Source of the DNA: Adiantum capillus-veneris
Lineage: Eukaryota; Streptophyta; Polypodiopsida; Polypodiales; Pteridaceae
Length of the DNA: 64,000 nucleotides
Direction of reading: 5' to 3'
NCBI GenBank assembly: GCA_014529385.2
Contig: CM043945.1
Location: 141,524,241-141,588,240 of the forward strand
The notes beneath the pieces were generated by a model, which worked only from the letters and a program-made list of their open reading frames with translations, did not search any database and was not told where the DNA came from. Position numbers and translations under genes: made by a program. Shown here in pieces: positions 45,527 to 55,968 of the stretch (position 1 is the stretch's first letter; every line of letters starts with the position of its first letter).

Positions 45527-45945
45527 GCCCCATTGGTGGAAACTTGGGTAGTTGGTGATGAGAACTTCGGGCCCCACCCTTTTGTATATATTAGGTATGC
45601 ATATAGGTATCTCATCACCAACTTGGGTAGTTGGTGATGAGGACTTCAGGCCCCACCCTTTTGTCTATATTAGGTATGCATATTGGTATCTACTTTGATT
45701 GGGGATGGATTCCCCTGTTTGAGTGGTCTACTAGTGCCCCATTGGTAGAAACTTGGGTAGTTGGTGATGAGAACTTCAGGCCCCACCCTTTTGTCTATAT
45801 TAGGTATGCATATAGGTATCTCATCACCAACTTGGGTAGTTGGTGATGAGGACTTCAGGCCCCACCCTTTTGTCTATATTAGGTATGCATATTGGTATCT
45901 ACTTTGATTGGGGATGGCTTCCCCTGTTTGGGTGGTCTACTAGTG
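45527..45945. repeat. 209-bp direct repeat with nested palindromes
   Basis: Two copies (45527-45735, 45736-45945), each made of two ~80-bp subcopies of 'ttgggtagttggtgatga...aggtatgcata'. Inside each copy tcatcaccaac and gttggtgatga form a perfect 11-bp stem with a 7-nt loop (45612-45640, 45821-45849). Very similar copies, so recent. Confidence 0.93.
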
Positions 45946-46679
45946 TCTTGTATCCATGTACTTGTTGTTATTGTTTTGGCTTCTAATGCTTTTGTAGATG
46001 CTTTGGTGGTAGGATTTATATGTTACTGTGATGGCATGGCTCATTTTAAGCATGGCTAGTATTGTAATTATTTTTTGTATTCTAATATATATGCTCCTCA
46101 ATATTGTGAGTACTGCAAAAGAAAAAAGGACTTTAAAAAATAGTTCACAAGCACAAGAATCATACCATAGAACAAATAAATGGATCTTATTGAAACAATA
46201 ATATATAGAGTTTAACCATGATGCTACAATATGGGACCTCATCCTCTCATCCATGGTGCTCTCCATGACACCTATAAGGGAATCAAATAAACAAACTAAG
46301 ATGCAAATTTCAACTCCTACCCTCCAGCTGGCTTTGCATAAGAATAGAGCCAAATCCAATTACAAAGTCTAAAGACAAGCAGACTTCCCATGCATCTCTC
46401 ATCTCTCCTCTCTATGGGGTTTTCTTGAATCCCTATTGGAGAGAGATTGTAATTAGGATGAACAATAAATGACTTCAACGGTTGTACCACTTTTGGGTTA
46501 GAAATAGCAAGTGCTGGAAATCCTTTAATCACGTGGTTTCCCACTTTCAACTCCGACGGCATTGAGAAGCTATTTGTCAATAGGGTTGTAGAAGTCTTTG
46601 ACAATGTTCTAATGCCCATTTGTCAATCTACTTTTGAGTGGAAAGCTTGGAAATGTCCCATGAGTAGCTGATTCTCTAA
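45946..46679. other. Stretch without a recognised gene
   Basis: Two minus-strand ORFs (139 codons at 45940-46359 and 100 codons at 46317-46619) have no motif I recognise and overlap in different frames. I do not call either a gene. Confidence 0.4.
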
Positions 46680-47085
46680 ACCCCATACCAAGGGCATCTA
46701 TCAAGTGTTAACTCATGAGGATGATCGGTTCACCCTTATAACAAGGAGTGGAAGAAGCAATGGTTGGAGGCTCGATGTGTAGAGGTCACAAAGAACATTT
46801 GGAATCTATAGTGGCCTTAGTTTATGAAGATATTTTTGTTGAAGGTCCTTTGGTGGACCTTGATGACGACAAGCGTCAAGATTCAAGTGTCTGGTATTGG
46901 GCCTGATTTATGTTCAGGATGCAAATTGGCTAGCGAAGCCCTCAGACACCTTTTGATAGAATACTTGACTATTAGAGGCATTGCAAGAAAGATGTGCAAA
47001 TGGATACAAAGGAAGTGGAAAATAGGGATTTTCAAGAGGGATTTGTTCCTTGGTGGAAAAAAATTCATAGTTCTGCACTTTTAAT
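46680..47085 (+). pseudogene. Degraded LINE-type fragment (zf-RVT-like)
   Basis: Around 46790-47085 a frame with two early stops reads as the C-terminal part of a plant LINE ORF2: a W...P...K-I-F-L-L-x-V-L-W-W core, then a zinc-binding-like C-x2-C with a following E-x-x-R-H-L-L (LCSGCK...SEALRHLL), normally seen after the reverse transcriptase. No RT domain survives. Call rests on spacing and composition, so moderate to low confidence. Confidence 0.4.
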
Positions 47086-47364
47086 ATGTATACAAATTGC
47101 TAGATAATGTTTCTTTCGTAACACGTGGAAGGTAAAAAATTGTTGTGTCTTTGATAGAAGCCTCTTTGTAGCTAGCTTCTCAAAGATTGTTCAAGAAATC
47201 AAGGAGATAATATATGTGGCAAGTAAAAGGCATAACTTGGATGATTTGCTTTAGGGAAACCCTTGCCATTCGGTCAATCCTTGCTTTGTAAAGGTTTGTG
47301 ATGTTTTCGATAGTATGCTTCTAGGTACTTGTAACTAAGCTTGGTTGCCACCCTCTCAAAGGGT

Positions 47365-48030
47365 TCCCTAATCCTATGGAACTAGGGCCATAGGATCTCC
47401 AAAAGGAACCTAGGGCCATAGGATCAAAGGGTGCCATATGTCCCATCTCTTGTGGCTCAAGGGCCATAGGGTAGGAATGTAAAATCTGAAGGGTCATAAG
47501 GTTCCCTATGTTTCTTTTGAATATCCTATGGCCCTAGGACCATAGGATCTTCAAAAGGAACATATGGACCTAAGTCCATAGTATCACATGGTGCCCTATG
47601 CCCAATATACAGATCTTGTGGCCAAAGGGCCATAGGGTGGCAATGTACAATATAAAAGTCCATATGATTCCCTATGTCCCTTATGGGGATCCTATGGCAC
47701 TAGGGCCATATGATCTCCAAAAGTAACATAAGGAAGCTAGGGCCTTAGGATGCCCTATGTCCCATCTAGAGACCTTGTGGCCCAAGGGCCAAAGGGTGAT
47801 AATGTACAATCTCAAGGGCTATAGGATATCCAAAAGGAACATATGGCCCTAGGGCCATAGGATCACATTGTGTCCTATGTCCCATCTAGAAACCTTGTGG
47901 CCCAAGGGTCATAGGATGGCAATGTTCGTTTTGGAGATCCTATGGCCCTAGGGCCCTAGGGGCATGGGCCTACCATGGTGCCTGTTAATGTGCACCATGG
48001 GGTTCCCTATGTTCCTTAAGGCCACCCTTG
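47365..48030. repeat. ~160-bp degenerate tandem repeat rich in palindromes
   Basis: About four divergent units. 'tagggccataggat' words occur near 47384, 47545, 47704 and 47850, and 'caagggccatagggt' words near 47464, 47625, 47785 and 47905, giving a spacing near 160 bp that shortens in the last unit. Many words are self-complementary (ccctatggccctagggccatagg-like). No coding potential. Confidence 0.8.
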
Positions 48031-48422
48031 GGCCCTAAGATACCCTCTAGTATGAGGTGAGAGCCTACATTAGGAAATTTCGGAGGTCATTTGGAGGGCC
48101 ATATGAAGAGAGAGAAAAATAGAGCACGTCCAATGAGCAGGAGGGCTACGTTACGTAGGAAAGTACGTGGAAAGACTCAAAAAATAGGAAAATAGCCTAA
48201 AACCTTTCACGAATCTAGGATTGTGGCATCGTAACTTCCTTGTTTTTATCGAGCTGTTAGGTGCTTGCCAGTGGTCCCACTGCTGATATTCTCTTATGGT
48301 CATTAACGTACTGGAGGGTGACCATTAAGCCCGCACAAGATATTGGAATTCTAAAACACTTTCCCTCCATTAGAATGATTTCAAAGTGAATCTCCCTCCA
48401 CTAAAGCTTTTCTCTGAGAGCT
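48031..48422. other. Spacer upstream of an unidentified gene
   Basis: AT-rich, no ORF; could hold the promoter and 5' UTR of the gene that follows, but no clear TATA box. Confidence 0.3.
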
Positions 48423-49860
48423 ATGGCTTCCACGTCTTCTCGCCCAAGAAGCTCTACGTGTTTACTGTCTCTCACACCAACAACCAACAGCTGCACTTTG
48501 CCTAGAAGGCCAAGTAGTAGCATATCCTCAATTACAATATCAACTTCAATAAGTGCAGAGAACCAATGGGTTGGACAAAGGATAAACAAAGGTTCATGGG
48601 TCCTCATGCAACCAAGAAGACCCAAGAGGTCTAGTTGTATCAATGTTTACCGCTCAGCATGGAAGGCCAGAGTATTGGATTTCAAAGTTGAAATCGGAGA
48701 AAGATCTATAAAGGAAGTTCTTGTTCATCATGTGTTTACCCATCTAGACGTGATAGAAAATGGTGGAAATGTATCAGATATACATCAACCACGTTGAAAT
48801 TGTAAGTACTCTTGACATCTGAACTTCATTTGATTGTTATTTCACTTATTGATACTCTCATTATAACTTTTCTTATATATTTTTCAGCGTTTATCCCTCT
48901 TCTTATGAGCAATGTCTCCATTCTTCACAGATCAACTACATTAGATTTGTCATTTTTACTTATTGATACTCTTAGTTTAACTCTTGTTATATATTTTGCA
49001 GATGTTTATCCCTCTTCTTATGAGAAATGGGAGCCTGTGGAGTGCATAATAGGCCTCTTCCTTGTTGTTCATGCCCACATTGGTTATCTATAGTATTCAG
49101 AGAGGAGTAGCAAAAGCCTGGCTGATGAAGGAATATTTTTCTATGACCACTTCTACCAACTCAGCTCAGGGAATAAGAATGGCATGTTGGTGAAACTGCC
49201 TCTACCAACCAATTGGAACACTGTGGGCTGGCCAGTTCCCGAGGAAACAATGGTGGAGGCAATGCGAAGTAAGCTCTACAAGGATATACAGAGGTCTCTA
49301 CGTAGCTCTATTCCCACCAAACTTGTTAGATTGCAAACTTTTGTCCTGCTGCACTCTTCATAGAGTTGTTTCATAGCTGCAATATCCGTGTTACAAAAAC
49401 TATGTTCATGTGCAAGTCATTTCAGCAGTCATCTTGTGACAAACTTCTTGACAGAGGATGGTATGTAAAGGAAGAGATCGGCATACGGTGCGAGGTCGCG
49501 CTTGATACTCTAGTTGTCAAGTACATGATTGCAAGCCAATCACTGTTAGTCTCCTTTTGTTATATGCGATCCCAAATGCTCAAAGTTAAGTACATTCCTA
49601 TGGACCAGGGTTCTGTAGGTTTGAAAGATAATCCTGCTATCGATGTGGAAGTGATTGATAAAGAGCATGGCCTAATGTTGGTGGTTACAATAAGGGAGCT
49701 ATGCAGTCTTCTGTAGTTGCGGCATAACATAATTGAAGAGTCAATGGACAGGGACCTTTCAGATTTTTCCTTTTTCCTAGCTGGCCGTAAGCTGATGCGG
49801 CGAAGGGAAAAAGATATTTTGTGCAAAGAGTTGCATGGTTGGGTTGAAATAGTGTCAATG
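48423..49860 (+). pseudogene. Unidentified spliced gene remnant
   Basis: Starts with an ATG ORF of 124 codons, serine/threonine/arginine-rich at first, then a more ordered acidic-basic stretch (FKVEIGERSIKEVLVHHVF). A good donor (gtaagt, 48798) follows, and candidate acceptors ttttcag and ttttgcag near 48886 and 49000. Downstream exonic frames include a 116-codon ORF at 49366-49716, in which a stop before a further 45 open codons ends the frame. Several stops interrupt any joined model. I recognise no domain. Neighbours with similar decay are the DGQH pseudogene and the H3/Ulp1/NIF gene. Confidence 0.35.
48825..49035 (+). repeat. Duplicated intron end and 3' splice site, period 114 bp
   Basis: 'cttattgatactct...cag.tgtttatccctcttcttatgag' occurs twice, 114 bp apart (from 48845 and 48959), each with its own polypyrimidine/cag acceptor and the same first exon bases. 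Copies have diverged at several positions. Confidence 0.82.
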
Positions 49861-50037
49861 TAACAGAGATTCTTATGAACCCAAGTGTATACGAATGACT
49901 TTCAATACATGAAGTTTTTTGAGCTCATTTGTCAATTGTGCCCTGTGAATATAAGTGTTCTTGAAATACATTTCTTTAGCATGTCAAATCTCTCTCTCTC
50001 TCTCAATGTTAGACAAGACAAAGACATGATAGAAGAG

Positions 50038-52832
50038 TCATCTTAATTCATTAGAAAGTACAAACTCGTCCGTGAACAATGGACTGAGATACAATTTCTG
50101 TAAGTATGGAATCAGAATGTCTTCAAGGTAAAAATCAAACGAATGCCCCTCGAAAGAAGGTGGTGAGATAGTTGTTTCCGGTGGATTTAGTTCTCCCTTT
50201 TCAGGAGTATCATCAATCAGTAGTGTATTAGTTGCATCAAAGGGTATACCGATTTGGCTAAACGGTTTGTACAAAAGAGGTAAATGTAGTTTTTTAGGGT
50301 GGTAGTGGCCCTTGACGGTAACACATTTCCTTTGATCATACAAAAAGGAAAAATCTGATGTGTGAGTGCCGCATACACCGCAAACTATTGTAACTAGTGG
50401 TGACAAGTTTTTCCTTTGCATTGAAGATCATATGGCAACTTTGAAGCGCGGAAGAAGAAACTGAATAAATTCTTTGGTTGCTGGACGAACCACAACTCGA
50501 CAAGTTCCCATCCGAAATGTTTGCAAATCCTCAAAGGGTTCTGTGTCACCCAGAGGCACGCGCATCAGCAGAAATCCATTGAGGTCCAAGATAATCAACC
50601 TCTGTAAAAGTTGACAAGTACATATAAGTAGTTAGAAGCTGAACATATTTTTCCATACTTGAATAGACATTACCGGAACAACCGTATCTACAGGTAGCAA
50701 GGGTACATACTGGGTCTCTGTAGTGTTGTTGTCGTTGTTGCTCTCCTCTACTTTAGCTTCATCATTCACATCTTCATAGTCATCATTCAAATCTTCATCA
50801 AGAGTCTCCCCCATGGCTCTTTCTGCCTCATTTAGGGTTTCCTCCAAGGTCTTTTCCTCTGCCTCGGGTAGTCGGCTTGCATCATCCATAACCTTGTGCT
50901 CATCCGTATGCCTGCTTTTCTCATCCATCCTTGCCTCATCCATATCAGTTTGCTCATCCCTAGTCCTGTTTCCCTCATCCATATCCTTTTGCTCATCCGT
51001 AGGCCTGCTTTCCTCATCCAGGGTTTCATCCATAGGCTCTTTTGGCTCCTCCACTGGCTTACTTGTCTCTTTCATTGTCTCCTCCATAAGCCCCTTTGGT
51101 TATACACTAGCACCTTCCATATGCTCATTTGACCTTTCTTCATCCTCGGCTCTTTCATCTTAGGCTGATATGACCCCCTCGGCCCATTGTGATTCCACTG
51201 TATCTGATGCACGAGTTTGTCGTGGTGGCACGTCATGTATTGTCATTTCAATTGTGCGGTTGTCCAAGCCGCTATCTTCAGGTTCTCTGGGGCTAGACAT
51301 AGTAAGCAGGTAATGTATTAGACTTACCCGGTATCTTTGCAAATAATTATATGTGTAGTTTTTTAAAGCACTCTGCAAAATTGAAAGACCACATGGTGAG
51401 AAGTCTTGTATAAAGAAAACCAAAATTGACTGAATGCATTTCCAAATGGTTACCTTAGTCATGAAGGGTTTTAATGCAAAGTAGCTTTGCAGGACATATT
51501 CTGCATGGAGAAGACATCTCCAGACGCAATAATTTCCATCGGTTTGATTTGGGATAGGTACATCTTTGATTGGGGCCTTGTATAGTTCATACCTTCCACA
51601 TAGCTTGCCATAATCAAGCAACAACCTCTTTATACAACTGCACAAAGCAATATCAAGATGTTAGCTTGAGGCTTCAAATTTACATGGATATCTATAAGAA
51701 AGATACATAACACTTACAACCTAATTTCAGGGTGGGTTCCTTTTATTGAATTGAACACCCACACTGCTGGTTGGTCAACATCAAGGCATATGAGACTCCA
51801 ATGATGATTGTTCTCATATGGAAAGATGATGACAGCTACTTCCAGCATAGCACAGTGGAGAAACCAACTCTCAAAGGTCCCTGAAACACCTCCGTGTGGG
51901 TTTGCAGTGGGAGTTGACTTTTAATCAAGCTGCAGAGAGTATACCTGAGTTAGTAAACCTATGATGTGAGTTTTCAAAGTTAGCAAGATAGTAACACTTA
52001 ATTATGACAAGCATAGATAATTGTGTCTGAGATCTCAGCATCTGGATTTAGCAGTAAATTAATGTCCACTTTATCCAGAGCTAACTTTCTGGCTCCATCT
52101 ACAAATGGTATCTCTGCAAGCAAACCATCCTTCATTGAAAGTAGAGTTTCTTGATTGCTTGCCTCTATGGACAGGGTCACATTGCATTCTGTTTGCCTGT
52201 GGGACTCCACTGCTACTTTTGCTTTCTCCTTAAGCTCTGCTTCCCTCATGTCCTTTGTTTGGTGAGCAACCGTCTCTGCCCTTGCCCTTGTATTCACATC
52301 ATGTGTGACATCTACAATTGTGAGTTGTGGCAATAGCTCAGGGGGGTATAACAAAATTTCCCTCATTTTCTTATCCCTGCAGACATTGGGGACCATTAGT
52401 TTTTCATACCTCCACCTTATCCTTTTTAGTGTCACACTATCTTTGTCCATTACAGTCACCCTGTGGGCATGGGCTGCTACAATGGTCATGTCACTGAAGT
52501 ACTCAAGTAGGATATCCTCTGCTGCTTCTTGTAGAGCCATCAATGCCACCACCTTCCACCTTTTAGTGCCCCAGGTAGCTTCTTCACATATGGACCTCAC
52601 CATCCTCTAAAAGGGCAGCTTTGGTATGCACAAATCTACACATTTTTGTGCCTTTCTGATTTCTCTGAAAAGACCCATGCAGCTCTGTAACTTCTTCACC
52701 CTTGGACCTTTCAAAATTTTATTTTGTTTTCCAGGTCTCTTCTTTGGGGTTGCAGATCTGCTACTTGCCTTAGCTACTAATCCTGGTCCCTTGCCTGCCT
52801 TCCTTGCAGTGGTCTTTGTTCTAGCTATTTCA
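50038..52832 (-). pseudogene. Histone H3-like / Ulp1-like / NIF phosphatase-like gene
   Basis: Exons on the minus strand: about 52832-52000, ~51924-51718, 51637-~51460, ~51380-50674 (possibly further split), 50601-50038. Exon 1 encodes an H3-like tail (ARTK-TARK), FREIRK, KLPF and an H3 core (ALQEAAED, HAHRVTVM-KD, RIRW). Then comes a C48/Ulp1-like domain: SDTII, catalytic-type His in NHHWSL (51801-51806), Asn where Asp is usual (FNSI, 51750-51752), NQTDG and Cys in YCVW (51536-51538). An acidic tail of imperfect MDE/TDEQ repeats follows. The last exon is FCP1/NIF-like (DLNG, VVRPATKEF, LLIDDTP). Joins 51718/51637, E3/E4 and 50674/50601 keep frame. Lesions: ATA instead of ATG before ARTK, TAG 52609-52607, TAA 51162-51160, TAA 51102-51100, TGA 50430-50428, plus a possible TAA at the start of exon 2. 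Confidence 0.72.
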
Positions 52833-52849
52833 CTGTATAAAAATAGAGG

Positions 52850-52854
<5 letters not shown>

Positions 52855-52888
<34 letters not shown>
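52855..52888. repeat. (CT)n microsatellite upstream of the H3-like exon
   Basis: About 34 bp of CT; with the GA-rich words at 52910-52930 it sits where the promoter, 5' UTR or first intron of the minus-strand gene would be. Confidence 0.95.
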
Positions 52889-52891
<3 letters not shown>

Positions 52892-53152
52892 TTCAATAGC
52901 CTAGCATATTTAAAGAGAGAGAGTGAGAGACTCCCATTACTAACAGCGCGTTGTCGAGAAATTTGCGGTCTTGTCAGGAAAGCACCAGGCTTATGGCTGT
53001 GAGAGTTTGTGAGAGAATTTAACAAAAACTATATGAAGGAGTTAAACCATAGATGCCATGAAGACTAGGGTTTGGAAAGAAGTGCAATCAAAGAAGACCC
53101 ACTCTTTCTCTCTTGCACTCACACACACAAAGAAAGAACACAAAAGAGAATG

Positions 53153-53365
53153 TCAAAATAACACAAAGATAAAAACCTCAAGGCTATGGTCATATCATAT
53201 CATGGGTAGTATGAAAGGGTTAATAGATGAGTTAATGGCATTCAATCTTAGCTGACCAAATAGGCTACGAATTGTTCTTTGGAATTGTAGTTTTGTGCTT
53301 ACCATAATATATATATTTTGTCTAGTGATTGGGATTAATTGTGTGTACAAATCCTCTTGGTTCAT
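53153..53365 (-). pseudogene. Leader ORF A of element 3, one stop
   Basis: From an ATG at 53365-53363 the frame matches ORF A of elements 1 and 2 at most positions (STKLQFQR, NPFILP) and runs to a TGA at 53155-53153, but carries TGA at 53197-53195 exactly where the others have Arg57; CGA to TGA explains it. Its ATG overlaps the stop of B in ATGA. Confidence 0.75.
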
Positions 53366-53580
53366 AGCAAGATAACTACGCTTACATCAAAAAAAAAAAA
53401 AATTTCTATGAGAGGTAGTATGATGGGATCCGATAATAGAAATATTTCATTGAGCCTTTCTGGGCCAAAGAGAAACACTATACATTGTTGAAAGTGTATT
53501 TTACGGCTAATCCATACGTTAATTCTAATAGATCGTACAAAGTGAAAGCGATAGAAATTATCATCATGTGGATTATTCAT
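53362..53580 (-). CDS. Leader ORF B of element 3 (72 aa)
   Basis: 72 codons with ATG, member of family B: IRINVWI, RKIHFQQ, FGPERLNEI, and a conserved C-terminal DV-x-x-x-ILL. An A-tract (53388-53401) encodes a Phe run near the end, which may be a slippage-altered segment. Ends in ATGA, shared with the start of A, an arrangement typical of coupled termination-reinitiation. Function unknown. Confidence 0.65.
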   Translation of the reverse strand: MNNPHDDNFYRFHFVRSIRINVWISRKIHFQQCIVFLFGPERLNEIFLLSDPIILPLIEIFFFFDVSVVILL

Positions 53581-54127
53581 CTAGGATAGTATGTGGAAAA
53601 TGTAGATATGAGAGAAGTGAAGAGTTGAGAAGTTTCCCTCCCAAGCCCTATTCTTGCTCGTAGGCAATAAGGATACTAAGGGGAGAGATGTACCTGTAGC
53701 AAAGAGAACCTAGAATTTGTAGAAAGGATGAATTACTAAGAGTGAAAGAGATAGATTTGGTTAAGGATATGAGATTATATATATATATATATTGGGTTGG
53801 AGATGAAAAAGAAAACAACAAGAAATCAAGAAAACATCAATGTAGAACACATCTTACTTGATAAACCCTTCAACACCATTATTGATGGAGAGAGAAGAAG
53901 AGGGGAGAATTCAACGTTGATTGATACGCAAGTCCAAGACCTTCTTTGATTAGAGTTGATCTTCCAAGGATAGAATACAAGAATGGCTAGTCTTCCTGTA
54001 GGAGAAAGTGTAGGCTTGGGCTTATGTTAATGGCTAAGTACAATTAGGCATTACTACTCACTCCCTCAATAATTCCTCTCATAAATGGCTTGAATGCTTG
54101 AGTGGTTTTCAAGGAAGAAAAGGTCCC

Positions 54128-54137
54128 CTTTTATAGG
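54128..54137 (-). promoter_or_regulatory. TATA-like box in element 3 LTR
   Basis: Minus strand cctataaaag followed by gggacc, comparable to the boxes of elements 1 and 2. Confidence 0.5.
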
Positions 54138-54964
54138 TGAAGGGAACCCCCAAGGGTTTACAAAAGAAGAGAGGATCCAGTGTGAACAGGAATTGGAAAA
54201 GTTGGAAATGAGTTGTCCCTGCATGATGTGGGCAAACTGGGGTCCAATATTTTGATCATATCTCCTCAACCGTGGATCCAAATAAAAAAGTAAAAATATG
54301 GGCAAAAAATTCAGCCTATTTGCTACAATTTTCATTTTAGAATCGTTTTCCAATTCGGATTGGAACCTTGTGTAAAAAATTCATCAAAATAGGGTCCATT
54401 TCTGGTAGAAAAAGTCTTCCTGTGGTCCCCTTAGCCTGGACTTTAATTTGATTCCAAAGGACACCTCATGCCATATGAAATCATGACATTGCTCCTTGAC
54501 AAAGTTTTGTAATCATGCTTGCAATAATGCATTAAAATAAGTGTATCTTTGAAATCATGCCACCTAGTGTCCCACTAGGATTTGATTCCCTCCTAGTAGC
54601 TATTTAAAAAGAAATATAAGAAAAATTAGAAAAATACATAGAATATATATATATATTGGAATTACCTTAGATATAAGATCTAACTAGGGTGTGAGATGAT
54701 AATGAGATAGTAGAAATAAATAATCAATGCTTTTTGTCCCAAGTTAAAGAGGCGGAGCTATTGATGCTTTTCCCATAGTATTTTCTGATGGTGATAAAGT
54801 AAGAATAGGTTACCCTTGAGAAAAATAATAGGATGAGATAGAAGGATTATTATTATACTTAAATATTCATATGTACATTATAGGAAAGATAATTATGTAT
54901 CTAAAAAATTTTAAGATAGATCTTGTAGCATGTGTTCCCACTATGTACGTGTCACAGCACGACA

Positions 54965-54976
54965 TCCACCCCCTCT
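54965..54976 (-). other. Polypurine tract of element 4
   Basis: Minus strand agagggggtgga followed directly by TGTCGTGCTGTGACACG, a typical Ty3/gypsy LTR start containing a short palindrome. Confidence 0.65.
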
Positions 54977-55022
54977 AAACCTGCACATCCTCTGGTATGT
55001 GCCACATTATTTCTTTGTAAGA

Positions 55023-55928
55023 TCATCCCTCTTGTACATCTTCCTTGCTTTCTTCTTCACTGGATGATTCTAAAGCTTCCTCTTCACTTTGATCTTTACC
55101 TATGGTTTGCTCTTCTTCCTCATCAACATCTTTTGGATCATTGTCTCCTCTTCTCTTAAACATTTTGATCCTTTTTCCTGCAATGGGAATCTTTACTTCT
55201 GTACCATCTAGTTCAGACAAGCTGTAAGTAGCATTTTCATGTAGATGCTTTAGAACATACGTTCCACACCATCTTTTTGAAAACTTACGCATGACTGTGT
55301 GCTTGTTATCAAGGCTACTATCATACACCAAAACCCAGTCACCTTTGTCAATTGCTTTTCTCCTGAGTCGATGTCGCTTATCAAAGTAGTCCTTGTTTTT
55401 CAACCTTGCATTTTTGACTCGTTCTTTTGTAGCTTCAATGTCTCCAGGTCTTCTCTCTAGCTTCCTTATACGCAGTGCAAGGAGGTCTTCCCTGCTAAGC
55501 CCCTCTTGCCAAGGTAGTACATTCCATGTGGGAATTGTATCTTCAATCAGCATCACTGGCTTTTGACCATACATTAGCTCCGCAGGCATGTAGCCAGTTA
55601 CTGACCTATGTGCTGTACGTTTAGCCCATAAAGCATATGGTAACAGTTTTGGCCACTCACCAACTCTTCCTTCACAAGCCTTGTCCAAAGCTTTGATAAT
55701 AGGAGGATGCCCTCTTTCACTCTTTCCATTGCCTTCAGGGTTGTAAGTTGTAGTAAGAGAAATCTTGATTCCTAATATAGAAAAGAACTCCCTTGCTTCT
55801 TCGGCATCCAGTTCACCTCTATCTGCAGTGATTTTTCCCACACAACCATAACAGCAAATCACCTCATCAAGAAGGAATTTGCACACAGCTTCTGTGGTTT
55901 TAGCTCTTAATGCTCTTCCTTCAGCCAT
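55023..55928 (-). pseudogene. Integrase C-terminal part of element 4
   Basis: 301 open codons. Includes the second catalytic Asp (TADRGEL) and the Glu in NGKSERGH, then a region typical of this group (TGYMPAELMYGQKP), a basic C-terminal domain (WVLVYDSSLD, RWCGTYVLK) and an acidic Asp/Glu/Ser-rich end. The apparent ATG is a product of the break: the domain really begins in the preceding ORF, separated by a TAG at 55971-55969 and a one-base frameshift near 55929. Confidence 0.85.
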
Positions 55929-55968
55929 GATTAGTTAGGTCTTCTCGTGCAAGAACCAAGTATCTCAT

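Larger units (their letters stand above)
53153..54700 (-). mobile_element. Truncated Tat-like element 3: LTR plus leader ORFs
   Basis: Minus strand. From about 54700 to 53620 is an LTR-like block with a TATA-like box (54137-54128) and a conserved segment matching LTRs of elements 1 and 2: 'ggggtcca...atctcct...ccgtggat...aaattcagc'. Leader ORFs B and A follow, then the element stops; no gag or pol is present and the H3-like gene lies beyond. Outer limits are approximate: I see no clear TG/CA end or PBS. AT-rich sequence to about 54964 probably belongs to element 4. Confidence 0.7.
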
